A stretch of DNA of 64,000 bases from Taenia hydatigena (Eukaryota; Platyhelminthes; Cestoda; Cyclophyllidea; Taeniidae): the NCBI GenBank assembly GCA_036345935.2, contig JADWOT020001584.1, positions 496,001 through 560,000 on the forward strand. Direction: 5' to 3'. Shown here piece by piece: positions 12,742 to 24,968 of the stretch. Below the pieces are notes generated by a model. That model ran no database searches and was not told where the DNA came from. It saw only the letters and a list, made by a program, of their open reading frames with translations. Positions within the stretch are counted from its first letter, which is position 1. Each line of letters opens with the position of its first letter. The position numbers and the translations under genes were made by a program.

Positions 12742-15104
12742 ACAACTTTACTGCGAGCACTAGCCACAGACACTCTGACAGTATCGCAGCACACAAAGGT
12801 GGAACGTCCCTACACCGCACTGCCCTCGACTCTGGGGCTGCTGCGTAGTGCACGAGCCCCGCCACCGCGTGCCAGATATGGAGGTCGGTACACCGTTGCC
12901 ATGCTCACGGGCGATGGGGTGAGTCCTGAGATGATGGAGCATGTGAAGTCTGTCTATTATGCTCTCGAAGCGCCGGTAGACTTCGATGAAGTCGCGATCG
13001 ACAACAACTCCAGTGAGGAGGTGGTGCGAGAAGCTGTTCTGGCGGTTCGGAGAAATGGTGTGGCGTTGAAGGGAAGTCTCAAGACGATTCCAGGTGAGGG
13101 GGAGGAGAAAGAGAAAGCGTTCATTCAACGCCTACTCATTGTGTTACTGTTCTTCCTCCTTTTCAAAAAGCCCGTCGCTTCCTTTACTGTAGAGCCTCTT
13201 GTCTATGGCTTTTAAAGCTGGTAATCCAGTTCAATTCCTTTTTCCAAAGGCATGAAGTCGAATAATCTTATGATCCGGGACGAGTTGGGGCTCTATGCCT
13301 ACGTGCAACGCTGCTACAGTTTCCCCGGTGTGATAACCCGTCACAAGGACGTCGATATCGTGGTGATTCGAGAGAACAGCGAAGGTGAATATAGTCAGGT
13401 GAGAGGTGACTGTCAACGCTTTCCTCGCTTCTTCATCTTACATGCATGTGGAGTGATCGCGCGATGTTTCTCTCTCCCATAGCTGGAACATGAGAGCGTT
13501 CCTGGCGTTGTGGAGTCTATGAAGATAATAACACGTGACAAATCGACCAAGTAAGGGATTCGCTTGTTGCCTTTCTTTTCATTCCTTCATTTATCCATCC
13601 ATCTGTACAACAGTCCATTCTAGTGGTATTAATCCATTCTTTCCAGTTTCATGCATTCACGTGAAAAAAGCGACCCAGCGTAAACCGCTGGGAACAAGTG
13701 GAATCTAGTCATCATTGTCTGGTGTTTTTAAATCATGGCCCTGGTCTATAGTGCACCGAAATTCTAACTATCAATGATGATAGCTCCTGTGGGGCCTCGA
13801 GTTTTCCTCAAACCCATACTATCAGTTCTTGTTAGCGCGTTGAAGGGCTAAAAAGTAAGAGGCAAAACTGAACCACAACTTGTAGAAGCCGTTAGACACA
13901 AGCTTTTTGTTCTACTTGGAGTCGTTCAACTGCTTGACAGAATAGCTCACTTCGCCTTCAACTACGCTGTCCTGCACGGACGCAAGAAGGTCACGGCAGT
14001 GCACAAGGCCAACATCATGAAACTGAGCGATGGTCTTTTTCTTCAGACTTGTGAAGACGTCTCCAAGCTCTATCCCACTGTGAGTTGTCGCTTTGCCTCG
14101 TTTTTGCACCATTAGAATAACTGCTGCTCGCAAAGGTTGAAATGACCTTTTTCTACTTCCCGGTTGCAGATTCACTTTGACTCAATAATTGTCGACAACT
14201 GCTGCATGCAACTGGTCATTCGGCCACAGCAGTTCGATGTGATGCTGCTGCCCAACCTCTATGGCAACGTTGTGGGCGCCGTATGCGCGGGCCTGGTGGG
14301 TGGTGCGGGTCTGGTCGCGGGCATGAATTTGAGTGAGGATTACGCCGTCTTCGAGGTTGGCACACGGAAGCAGGCGCAATCCTTGAAGGGGCAGAACATT
14401 GCCAATCCCGTGGCTATGCTGCTAGCATCGGCGGATCTGTTGGACCATTTGGGTTGAGCAATTAACCTATTCCTGAGTGTTTGAATTGCTTAGAACTCCA
14501 CTGGTTCATCGTCAAGTTCTAGCCTCATTTCAAACCTTAAACCACTTCAAAATGGAACTCGCCTTCAGAGTCGCGTTATCCTTTGTCCAGAACCCTTACA
14601 AAAAGCCATTGTCATGCCATTGATCTTCCACTCTCAGGAGTGTCAGTAATCTCCTACCAGAAATTCAGGACTCTTCCCAAGCACACTTTTAGTCACTCAA
14701 GCATGAAAATACGAGGTCAAGAGTTCATTCATCTGAATGCCTTGGGAGTCATGCCTAGCCTCTATGGCGACGATAATTTCCTTATTTTTCCTAACAAAGT
14801 TTTGTGGTTGACGTGAACGAAAAGACTTGAAGTCTCCATGCAACCCTCTTTATAAATCAGTCCTATCCAAACATTTTGCAGTTTCTAAGTTGGGACTTCT
14901 TTCTCAACCAAAAAGTCTAATCGTGTTGCCTTCGCTTCCTCCTTGGCTACAGGTTTGCACGAGAAGTCGGCGATCCTGCGTAACGCCATCGTAGATACCA
15001 TCTCGACGAAGAATGTGCGCACTCCCGACATAGGGGGCACGTACACCACCCGTGATGTTGTCAATGCAATCACCTCGAGCGTACTCCGCCAGTTGGGAGG
15101 ATAG
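12742..15104 (+). CDS. IDH3G: isocitrate dehydrogenase [NAD] regulatory subunit, gamma type, mitochondrial (5' incomplete)
   Basis: Regulatory subunit of the mitochondrial NAD-dependent isocitrate dehydrogenase, which converts isocitrate to 2-oxoglutarate in the citric acid cycle. Six exons keep phase: 12742-13093, 13250-13398, 13483-13550, 13941-14079, 14170-14452 and 14953-15104, giving 380 residues before TAG. Family landmarks in order are [105 protein letters not shown] and [10 protein letters not shown]. The metal-site Asp of the catalytic alpha subunit (NLYGD) is Asn here (NLYGN), as in gamma/beta subunits, so this chain is regulatory. The first exon opens in phase 0 after CACTTTTAG with no in-frame Met, so a start codon and mitochondrial presequence must lie in an upstream exon that I could not locate. 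The next gene on the + strand, WDR24, starts 450 bp downstream. Confidence 0.93.
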
Positions 15105-15285
15105 GTGACGGTGCTGTCACCGCGACTGATCGTCATTGGAGTATCAAGTGCTCTGAGTACTGTCGTCTGATCATCTCTCTTACTCTCATTTTTGTATCAC
15201 TTCAGATTTGGTTGTTCTTTCGAAAAGTAAACCTAGCATTCGTCATTGCGCCGGCTCTATGTGTTTTTTAATTTTCTCTCTCTAT

Positions 15286-15319
<34 letters not shown>

Positions 15320-15556
15320 TGGTTGGTCACCGGTTTGAGTGCTTTGGATGTGCTTTGTGGAATAGGATTTCGCTTCCAAATGTGCGGTCTGTAAGCCTTG
15401 AACCCAGCAACTTCACTCATCACATGGCCATCCGAAAGGGGGGGGGGAGGAGTGTGTTTGTCATTCACGTCTACTGTCTCGCACTGTGTACTGCCTAATT
15501 ACTAAGCCCGTTTGACTTTTCCAATCCTTCTTCAGGTCCAGCTCTGATATTTCCTA
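15105..15556. other. intergenic spacer IDH3G-WDR24
   Basis: A 450-bp spacer between two genes on the same strand. It contains the GT microsatellite at 15287-15317 and a G-run near 15440. No ORF is supported. It must hold the 3' end of IDH3G and the promoter and 5' UTR of WDR24, unless WDR24 has further upstream non-coding exons. Confidence 0.5.
15287..15317. repeat. (GT)n microsatellite
   Basis: About fifteen perfect GT units directly upstream of WDR24. This could be a useful polymorphic marker. Confidence 0.9.
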
Positions 15557-18500
15557 ATGGATAAAGGCGAGGTGACACGATCCTCCCGCGAACCCAGTGG
15601 CCAAAGCGATGGGGAGAAGAGGATAGGCATGACGATGGAAGATGAGGAAGTCAAAATTGAGGTGTTCCATGAGGCGGAAGTAGGGGAGGATGGAAGCAGT
15701 GGAGGAGGGAGCGAAATTGGAGACTTGCTGATGATGCGACGTCGTGGTGCGGTCTCCAGAAAAACCTGGGTCTTCGACGCCGGTGATCCACTCGCCTGTG
15801 TTGCTATTTCCAGTTTCTATCCCCTCATTGCTATCGCGGGACGCAATCTTCTTCAAGTGTTGCGAGTGGATGGCGATAGGTTCGTCTCGGTGAGTCTGTG
15901 TCTTACATCCTAGCTTGTGCAAGTTGTGAATTGAGGAATTCCCAGATTCGATTGACCGTCTCGAATGAAAATTGATCGTAGTTACTTGTTCAGAGACTTC
16001 CATTCCCCCTGCAATATCGTCCAAATGATTGGCGTTTAAGTATTTCAGTAGTGAATCAGCCAATGGAGAAGTAAGTGCGAGTTTGAAGGTGACGGACAAA
16101 CCTAATTCCACTTCCCAGGTCCACCGGATGACAAATCTTCAGCGCAATATCTCGAGCACTACGACAGTGAACACTTCGAGGTCCACTTCCTCTTCTGGGA
16201 CGACGTCGACATCGTCATCGACAAATGCGACGACGGCGACGACGACGACGACGACCCACTTCCAACCGCCTCGCAGCTACGCCATCAACGATGTGGCCTG
16301 GTCGGACTCGAAGTGTGAGGCAGCATTTCCCCTCCCCTCTTTTCAATCGCCAAACGATGTTGTATTATTTTTTCTTTGAATGTAGCTGTGCTTGCCACCT
16401 GTTCCAACGCTGGCGACCTGATAATCTGGGATCTGAGTCGAGGTATTACGCAGAGTAAGTCCTGCTCCAACCTGCCCATGCTGTCGGCATTAATGTCATC
16501 CGCTTTTTGAGCAGCTAATGCATCGGGCTGTTTTTACCACACTCTGTACAGGCGTCTGTTTCGTGGGCCACTCACGCAGTGTCCACCGAATCCACTTCAA
16601 TCCCAGCGCGCCCAACGAGATCATCTCCGCGTCACACGATGGAACTGTCAAACTCTTTGTACGTTTGCCGATCACTCCTTTGCTTGTGTCAGGCGACCTC
16701 AGCACTTCTTATACAACTGCTTCTGATCGAAAGTAGTGTGCAGAAATGGCTTGCAGAATCTAATCCTGGTGTTTTGCGTTTGTAATGGACCATTGTTCTA
16801 TCCCATAAACTTTAGGATGGGAGCGGGAGAGGTGGGTACTGTTCCTTCTTCCCCCTCCCCGATGGTAACCCTCCCCATTGATAAGCAGAACGCACCGTCA
16901 AGTCAATTCCCTTTCAAACGCAAGTTTAGACTGACGTGCTCACTTCCTTTCCTTCTTTCTTATGGCTCCTCGAAGGATGTGCGTGACCAGTCTTGTCGTC
17001 AGGTCTTCCATGTTCGCACAACAGCGCCATCGCCTGTACGCGACGTGGTCTATTGCCCAAACGAGGGTCACACTCTGGCTGCCGCCTTTGAAAATGGTCT
17101 GGCGTGTATCTGGGATACACGCAACGACAGTCGACCCGCTCGGTGCTTTCAGGCGCACAATGCCGTCACCGCCAGTATCGACTGGCATCCAATGTGGAAT
17201 TCTTCGGAGTAAGTTCTGCTGCAAAGCTGCCTCCTTGATGATACGCCTTCTTACAATTCCTCTAGATGAAGTGTACGTGTTATTGGCCTTACCTCAGTTG
17301 TTTGTTGTTGCCTTTTACAGCCGAAACTGGTTTGCCACAGCAGGCGGACGTGACAATACGATAAAGGTGTGGGATTTGAATAAGACCTCTCCCACCACTG
17401 TTTACTCTTTGCGCACAAAGAACACTGGAAATATACGCTGGCGTGTTGGAGAGGTGAGCCTCCCTTAATAATGACCCAGGCATACGTTGATGATGGTTTT
17501 TTGCCTTCTGCCTCAAGTCTACTCCTCCTGGGAGTGGACGTGAAGCATGAATTGTTATCTTCAACAGTAGGGGTTGACACCGACTCGTTACCACTATTTT
17601 TACTCCCACCTAAGTGCTTCGGCGGTTTCCTGTAGTCCTGTCTGTTCTGCTACCCTTCTGTCTGTCATTTTTGAATGATTTCATCTGGTTCCATGATTGC
17701 ATTGTTGATGGCATAGCTGAAAGTGAGTTGTTGTCGTCGTGTTTGTCGACATCGGTCCTGAGGAGGGAGTGAACATCAAGGTGCTCGAGATGTTGCTCTG
17801 AAGGTATGTCATCTGGAGGACCTAGGAAGTGGAATTAGGTTTGGCCATCGCTTTCAAACTCCGGCTTACGGAACGGTGAAATTAGACTCCATAGAAAATT
17901 TGGCTCTCGCATCGGTCCTGGAGGATTCGGATTAGGCATTGCCGCCTGTTAGGTCGCAGTTTGCTGACCTACTATCGGACAAACTGAACGGAAGTCTCTT
18001 ATCAATTAGCCACGATTGGTTTTCACTTGGAACGGCCAATCGAATCTGGGAATCCCTCAATTCACAACTTGCACAAGCTAGGATGTAAGACACAGACTCA
18101 CCGAGACGAACCTATCGCCATCCACTCGCAACACTTGAAGAAGATTGCGTCCCGCGATAGCAATGAGTGGATAGAAGCTGGAAATAGCGACACAGGCGAG
18201 TGGATCACCGGCGCCGAAGACCCAGGTTTTTCTGGAGACCGCACCACGACGTCGCATCATCAGTAAGTCTCCAATTTCACTCCCCTCCTCCTCCTCCTCG
18301 TCTTCCATCGTCATGCCTATCCTCTTCTCTCCATCGCTTTGGCCACTGGGTTCGCGGGAGGATCGTGTCACCTCGCCGATGTTGGAAATCGTCAGTCTGT
18401 CTTCCTTTTCCTGACTCAACAAAAGTCCTTACCTGTCGTTGTTATTAGCCTGTGCTTTCCTGGACGTCTACTTATAATTTCCATGTCCGAATCGTCGTCT

Positions 18501-21500
18501 TCTTGTGCATGCCGAGTGCGATTTCTAAAGTACCACGTTGGCTCTGTTTGTCAGGCTATTAAATGCTTTCCGTCCAATGAGTACGTCAACTTAAGTTGTC
18601 CAATTGCAGTTTGAGATACTTCAGGCTTAAATGTTAGGGCGACCTCTCTCTTTAAAATATGATCCAATGCTCGTTCGCTGTTTAACTCGTCTTCTCGTTC
18701 TAGACCACCCAACTCATCTCCAGCTGTTCATTGAGTTTGGATCTGAGTATCCATTTGTGGGAGTTGAATCGACCCTACATCCCCTACATCACCTTTGAGG
18801 GTCACTCCCACACTATATCAGGTGTGTTTCACTTTCGGTTTGCCTTGAGAACGAATCTGCCCTCACGCCTACTAACAGCAATCGTGCACCTCGGTTTCTT
18901 AGGCATCGCGTGGAGCACTGAACCGAATAGCTTCTACTCGGTGGGGCGTGATGGCCTGCTGGTGCGTCACTACGTGGGCGATGGGCTGCAGACAGTTTGT
19001 GAGGCGAACGCGGTGGCGTTGGCGCTCAATTGTCGTGGACCCCTTGCCCATGCCATCGGTGGGGAGCCTGGACAACGTGTTCTCGGTGGAAAAGTAATGA
19101 AACGTACCTCTTCTGCCACTACCGCCGCTCGTGGTCAACACGTTTCGTTAGCTCAACGAGTCGCTCCCTCCAATGTGGTGGAGACAACGGCAACGACGAC
19201 AGCTACGAGGACTCCGCATCAACTGCTGGTCGCGAGGCGACATTGTGGGTTTTCTTGTTCGTTGCTTAAACTGTATTTTTGTAGTTTAGACATCATATGT
19301 AGGAGCGTAGGTGATTCTGGGAGTAAATTTAGTACTCACTCTGCTCGAACCCGTATCCAAAGGGAAAGAGGACAGTTTGTTCTTTTTTACTCCGCTGCAG
19401 TAATACCACCGAATGCTGTACTACTGCTGGACGATCGAGAGGAGACCGTCTCTTTGAGTGGTAGTGAGACGCCCCCAAATATCATCCCAGCGGACGTCTT
19501 TACCGCTCAGAGTCAGAGCGAACTGTTCGTGGCGAACTTCCTTCTGGAGGTAAAATTCTCTCCTTCCTGATCTTTTCTTTTCTACTGAAATGTAGTTAAG
19601 TAGGTTAATCAGGTCTCATCGAATCCAAAGGCTTAAATCTTGGCAAGGAATTTAGGGTTGCAGTTCTATCGAGTTTAACAGTTTCTTAAGAATTAGTTAA
19701 CTGCTACCTTTTCGGTTTTTTATGCTGCTATGCGGTCGCCTCAACAGGTATGCGCTGATGATAATCTGGATTTTGATTAACCAAAGCTAGTAAATAGGCC
19801 AGCGATTTGGTAATCTTGAACCAATTTGTGGCACCGAAGGGACTCGGTTCTCCTGAGATCCCATGAAATGTGTTACCAATCACTTGGCGCTAGTGAGTTA
19901 ATTTGGCTCAAATGACTATCCCTCTTTCCCCGTGTATACAGAAACCGACAGAGCAGACCGCCCCCATATCCTCCCTCCTGCTTCCTGATACGTTTATCTA
20001 TCTGGCGAAGAACTACCGCATCTCTGGTAGCAGCATTGAGGAGGTCTGCGATCACAATGCTGCTGTGGCTCGTCATGTAAATCAGGATTTCGTGAGTCGG
20101 TATCTTTTCTCAATGTATTCTCTTCGTTTGTGACTTCATTGCCCTTGTAGTAGGAATAAATGAGTCGCTAGCATCGATGCGTTGGTCGCCTACCTCAGAT
20201 ATTCTTGGAATCTAAGTTTCATTGAGAGGCCCTAGAAATGCGCTCCTCCTTTACCCTTCAGCTCTCTCAGTTCTGGCTGACCCTGAAGTTGTTCCTGGGT
20301 CACAGTTGGCAGTCATCGCTACCACCAACGACCATTAAAGTCTCTGCTAGACGACCCAGTACCAAGCTGCGAAGAGGTACTTTTAAACAAGAGCTGTGCT
20401 CGCGTCCTGCCGTTCCTCGATCGCAGCAGTCCTCACGTCATTTCACTCAAGCTGAAGGAGCCACTCCTCGCTCCAGTGGCGTCTGCGTCCTCGATTTCAT
20501 TTCGCGGGTCAATGCGCCGGAGACGAATGCGGAGAGAGGTGGGGCTATTTCCAGCAACTTTTTGAAGCTGGAAATCTCATATTTATCATATTTATCAATT
20601 AAAAACCATAAGCTCCTGCTACAAAATTTCTCCTCTTACTGCTTTTATCAGAAGCATCCACCGATACCACCGTGCTGGAATCGGAGACACCTAAAGACTC
20701 CTCCATTGCTGCTGTTGCTGGCTCGTCCTCCACCACTTCGGGATCGGCAGCTCCGCCACCTTTATCAGCACCGCCACATCATCATCAGCAGCAGCAGCAG
20801 CCGCCATCTTCGGTAGCCGAGACGGGTAGTTTGGGTCGTTCAGTGAATTTCCTCTTCGCAGACGATGATGGTGTGGATCGTGACGCAACCAGTGGTGGTG
20901 GTGGTGGTAGTGATCTGCGTCGCTCCGATGGCACTTCATCGCGCACCATACCGTTCTTCAGTTTCAATTCCCTACCCGCAGAGGCCGACGCCTTCTTTGA
21001 GGAGACGGTTCCGGCCTCCTCATCGGTAATGATGATCCCAGAGGCAGAACGGCAGCAGCAAGTGTTTAATGTTAGGAAGTGAGCGCTGTCTATCCTTTAT
21101 CCTCGACCTTTGTCACGACATTCCATAAAAACTTAATGCGCCTTCGTGTCTGCGTTATTTAGAATCTCACTACCCGAGTCCAACCGCAGTACGTTTGTGT
21201 TTTGTTTTTCCATCCTCCTTAATTATCCATAAAGTTTTCATGCTTTATGAACTTCTAAGGTGACTGGGAGGTAGACTTGTTGACGTGGTAGCTCCGTTGC
21301 TGGTTAAGGTTAGATTGTGCTAGAATGAGGAGAGTGTACTGGACGAACTGCCTAGTCTTTGTGCCTCTCTTACAGAATCCAAAGTGAAATCCACCCCAGA
21401 AGAGCCCATCACGTGTCACAGACCTCACGATTTCCGGTAAACTTTCTTATCGCTTCTTATTATTTGATGAGGTCTAACACATCTGTGCTTCCTTATTGTT

Positions 21501-23212
21501 CAAGGACCCAAAGCTGTGCTGTTTTATCTTATCCTGTTCAAAAGTTATCTGATTATCACCTTCTCTTTTTATCCCTTATGGATTTCGAAGTTACGGCTGA
21601 GCAACCTTTCCGGATGTGTTTACACTTGTTTTTTCAGAGACACTCCTACCTTAGACAAGCTTCGCTCCTCCGCCCGTCTTGATCTCACTTCAGCTACAGA
21701 TTGCGTAGAAGCCGTGGACCCAACTGTAGTGGCAAATCTCACCCGTCCGCTGGATTTCACTCACCTTGTCGGCGCCTGGCTCCTTGAATTGGTATCCAAC
21801 TCTCTCACCTACTTAAATGCTCAATAAGTAGTGTAGTTGAGCTGGCCAGCTCAGAAGTCACTGCGACACGTGATTGTCATCCTCATTCTGTGGTTACTCC
21901 TCATTCCCAACTTGTTGTCATGACATCTCCCCATTTTCTCGCTTTTAATATTGATAGAAATTGGGATTTCAGGTTATCAATGTTCTTTACATTTTGAACG
22001 AATTTGAAGCTGTTCGTGCTTGTCTGTTAAAAGTCCAGTAGTTAGTCCATCCACTGCGGTCTTCTTTCTTCTACGGCGTTTCGGTACGTTAGCTTGATCT
22101 ACATTTCACCGTGTCTCTCCCCTTGCCAGATTGAGGCGGGCCACGTGCAGTCGGTGTGTACGGCATTGCTCATCTTTGGCACGGAGCGCACACGCATCAA
22201 CGAGTGCGCAAGTGAAAAGCAAATTGAGACCTGGTTCTCCGCCTACCTCGGTCAGTTCACCGGCAAGCACTCCTTCCATGGGTGTTTAATACGGCTGTAG
22301 CAATTCTTTCCCCCCTTGCAGATGTGTTAGTTCGCTTCCGTCTGTGGAGTGTATCAACACGCATCATTAAACACTGTGGCGGCAGTCAAGGCGAGGTACC
22401 GGTGTCGCCAGCATCCGGGGGTGGCATCGTCAACACGCCAACAACAACGAATGTCGCAGCTGCTACTGTCACTACCGCAGCCGTAACACCGTGTGCTGCG
22501 GAGTCAACGCAACAACATCTTGTGCCGAGGAAACGCTCCAGTAGTGGTGAGTTTCTGTGTTCCTTGAGTGGTGGAACGTCCGGGGAATGGTTTAGAATGG
22601 GAAGGATAATTTACCATCACAGTGTATTCATTCTACCGGCCCCTACTCATAAGCATCAGTAGCATTCCCTACGTTACTCCCTTTTTCTTCTCCCTGACAG
22701 TAAAGCCGGCGCTCATAGCCCTGCCTCTGGCCCGTCACATCGCTATCCTCAATCAGACTGGTACGAGTGTCTCGGTGCGTTGCGGCAAATGCTCAAAACC
22801 CCTGCAGCGCTCCGCTGCCTCTGTCACCGCCTCTATCTCGGGCGGTGGCTCCGCGCCATCTGCAACGCCGCACGCTGCATGGGCGTGTGGTCGTCATCCT
22901 AGCGCCGAAACAGCACTCTCTACCTGTGCCGTATGCCACATGACGGTGAGGGGTATCTACCTCTGGTGCATTGGCTGCAGTCATGGTGGCCATCTGGATC
23001 ACATCAGGGTAAGCGGTGAATGCCACTTTGTGCTCGCAGTTGTTCTAGATGGCATTACCAATTGACATCACAATACCTCCTACCAGCATCACTTATTCCT
23101 TTTTTTTGCGCAGGAGTGGATCACTCGCCACCCCGAGTGCCCAGCTGGCTGCGGCCACTACTGCGAGTACGGCAAGTTGGACAAGAACCTCTACCTCCAG
23201 ATCTCCGCATAG
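15557..23212 (+). CDS. WDR24: WDR24 homologue, GATOR2 complex subunit
   Basis: WDR24 is a core GATOR2 subunit that relays amino-acid sufficiency to mTORC1 at the lysosome. Nineteen exons keep phase: 15557-15889, 16119-16314, 16386-16442, 16552-16658, 16976-17208, 17321-17453, 18704-18821, 18903-19244, 19401-19549, 19942-20091, 20262-20538, 20652-21078, 21163-21188, 21376-21436, 21638-21791, 22130-22250, 22322-22546, 22701-23008 and 23114-23212. They total 1171 codons plus stop. WD40 blades are visible (ATCSNAGDLIIWDLSR, AFENGLACIWDTRN, WFATAGGRDNTIKVWDL). Next come a helical region (YLAKNYRISGSSIEEVCDHNAAVAR) and the segment DVLVRFRLWSVSTRIIKHC. The C-terminus is a zinc-ribbon/RING-like end (CGKCSKPL, CAVCHMTVRGIYLWCIGCSHGGHLDHI, CPAGCGHYCEYG). 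The protein is much longer than the human one (about 790) because of Ser/Thr-, His/Gln- and Gly-rich inserts in exons 2, 8 and 11-12. The exon 8 donor (T|GTGGGT) and the exact ATG are the least certain points. Confidence 0.92.
16150..16260 (+). repeat. ACG/ACT-rich low-complexity coding tract in WDR24 exon 2
   Basis: This tract encodes a Ser/Thr run of about 40 residues between the first beta strand and the block YAINDVAWSDSK. It is a species-specific insert compared with vertebrate WDR24, whose equivalent region is short. It is probably an unstructured loop of the propeller. Confidence 0.75.
18001..18384 (-). repeat. inverted partial copy of WDR24 exon 1 plus its donor and intron start, inside WDR24 intron 6
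   Basis: The reverse complement of this stretch matches 15565-15990. From the coding side it covers residues from GEVTRSSREPSGQSDG to GDRFVS, then the GTGAGT donor and about 100 bp of intron 1. Over about 300 aligned coding and donor bases I count seven mismatches; a 60-base block across the donor is identical. The copy lacks 48 nt (16 codons) of the acidic insert and lacks the ATG region, and the intronic end has diverged to roughly 80 %. It lies antisense in the 1250-bp intron between exons 6 and 7. Because intron sequence is included, it arose by DNA duplication and inversion, not from a processed transcript. Its frame remains open on the minus strand (18078-18422). Confidence 0.93.
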
Positions 23213-23567
23213 CGCTCTCCTCCCAGCCCCACACTCTGTCTTGGCATGTACCGTTTCCCTTTTGAGTTCTTTTTTCTACTTTTTATTAATACAATCTATG
23301 CTTAGATAAATGTTTCAAGCATTTTAGGAGGAAGGTCTGCACATGTGAATGATGGGTGGCAACTAGACTTTGATTCTTGTGGCATTTAGGCGGTCCTGTA
23401 TTGGAACGAAATGAAGAATAATCCGCCCCGCATTATGACTTCAGAAATTTACCGCCCTCTCTTGTGTACCCACTCTAAGTGAACTACAGGAAATTCGAAC
23501 GTCAATAACATTCCTTACAGATCGTTCAATGGACATCTTGAGATGCTAATATGGAACAGGGAGGAGG
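23213..23567. other. intergenic spacer between convergent genes
   Basis: A 355-bp spacer holding the 3' ends of WDR24 (+) and of the membrane-protein gene (-). It is AT-rich after 23270 with no supported ORF. Confidence 0.5.
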
Positions 23568-24567
23568 TTAGGAGACACTCCTTTGCGTTGTATTGCCTCG
23601 ATTAATGAAGGAACGGAGAATCTTCTTTTTGCGTCCTAGGGCGTAGAAACTCGTGATGATGAAACAAACGATAGTAACAATAGCGAGCGCAATCGCGAAG
23701 GTACCGATTTCATGGATGTACTGGTCCCGCGCCTGGGTATCCTTGTCGGTGGGCAGGAAATTCAGGGAGGCTACGCTCATTCGGCGACAGATGTTGTACT
23801 TAAATCCACTTTCATTGGGAAGAATTATGACCGTACAGATACGTGGATCACCTCTGCAGATCCTACCGGCTCTTGGAATCAAGGAACCCTCTTCCTAAAA
23901 ATAGAACATCAATGCTAGATCTTAGTAGGTGAATATTTCAAGGCATATGCCACCTTGTCTATTAAACCTAAATTTTCATGAGAATGAGAAACATGCTGTT
24001 ATAATAGCTCTAGACATTCACCGTGGTTTTTAAAAGCAAAATCGGGCTCTTTCGAATCACGTCTCCGTTGGCATTAGTTAGGGAGAAGCTATGTTCACCA
24101 AGCAGTTCTACAGTGACCGGCGTGGAGAAAGAGAAATGGATCATCCAATATTTTGGTACTGACGTGATTCGACTCCTGAATATGGTCATTCCGAGGATTC
24201 TATGATCAAAAGCGGGTACGAACGCTTTTCCATTCCATCCAATCGGTAGGGACAATTCGTTGCGTTTGCCACATTTGTGACTCCATTTAAATATCATAGT
24301 GGATGATAGGTCATTGACGTGTCCAGCTTGAAGTGTCACAAAGTTAACTATGTTTAAAGACCGTAGATGCTGAGATATTTGGTATGACTTAAGGGTTGTG
24401 TTATATCCTCTATCCGATGGTGCAAGAAGTGGTAGGTATAATGTTGTCTTAGAGGTTTTCAAGTTGTCTCCATAGTCTCCATCTAAGTAATCAAGATCTT
24501 CTGGTCCAAAAAGAAACATCGCAATCCATAACTTTATCCCATCTATCAAATTTGGTGAAGGAAACAT
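23568..24567 (-). CDS. unrecognised single-pass membrane protein (two exons)
   Basis: I do not recognise the family. Two exons on the minus strand, 24567-24022 and 23894-23568, join in phase 0 (donor ACG|GTGAAT, acceptor TATTTTTAG) to give 290 residues. The N-terminal part is a beta-rich-looking ectodomain of about 190 residues with a possible N-glycosylation site (NTT in GYNTTLKS). A Cys-containing segment follows (RICRGDPRICTV ... YNICRRMS). Then comes one hydrophobic helix of about 24 residues (GTFAIALAIVTIVCFIITSFYAL), a positive stop-transfer KKK and a short tail. The ATG at 24567 is a choice: the frame continues a few codons further and a possible acceptor (ACAATTAAG) lies just upstream, so a 5' exon with a signal peptide may be missing. 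It lies 400 bp downstream of DAW1 on the same strand and converges with WDR24. Confidence 0.7.
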
Positions 24568-24968
24568 AATGCGCGTTAACACATTAAGTACCTTAATTGT
24601 AGATGATATTGACTAACTTAAACAAGTAGATAGACGTTAGTGTAATTTAAGCTCTCTACGTTTATGACTAGCATGTTAGTTTCTACTCACAAAACGTTTA
24701 TCCGACGTCTTATTATCTGTCTGACGAAGAAAGGACAATAAGAATCGATTACAAAATCCTTCCACCCCCACAAACGAAAATTGCTCGGCCCATGGGCTAC
24801 CCCGCCCCTGGCTGAACCACTCTCAGACCGCGGACGAAACCACCAACCCCACCAGCTAGAAATGGTTGCCAACTCGCACGCCGTCAACCCCATGGGGAGT
24901 AAGATAGGACGAGCAACAAACTGTATTTGAAACACGTCAAATCAGTCTTCTGATGCTCCCACATCTGG
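24568..24968. other. spacer downstream of DAW1
   Basis: A 400-bp spacer on the 3' side of DAW1. The minus-strand frame at 24687-24935 has no recognisable motif. This stretch could hold a signal-peptide exon for the membrane-protein gene. Confidence 0.35.

Noticed and set aside
18078..18422. Minus-strand frame as a separate WDR24-like gene
   Set aside because: It is the inverted copy of exon 1 with no further WD40 exons on that strand; reported as a repeat and as a finding instead.
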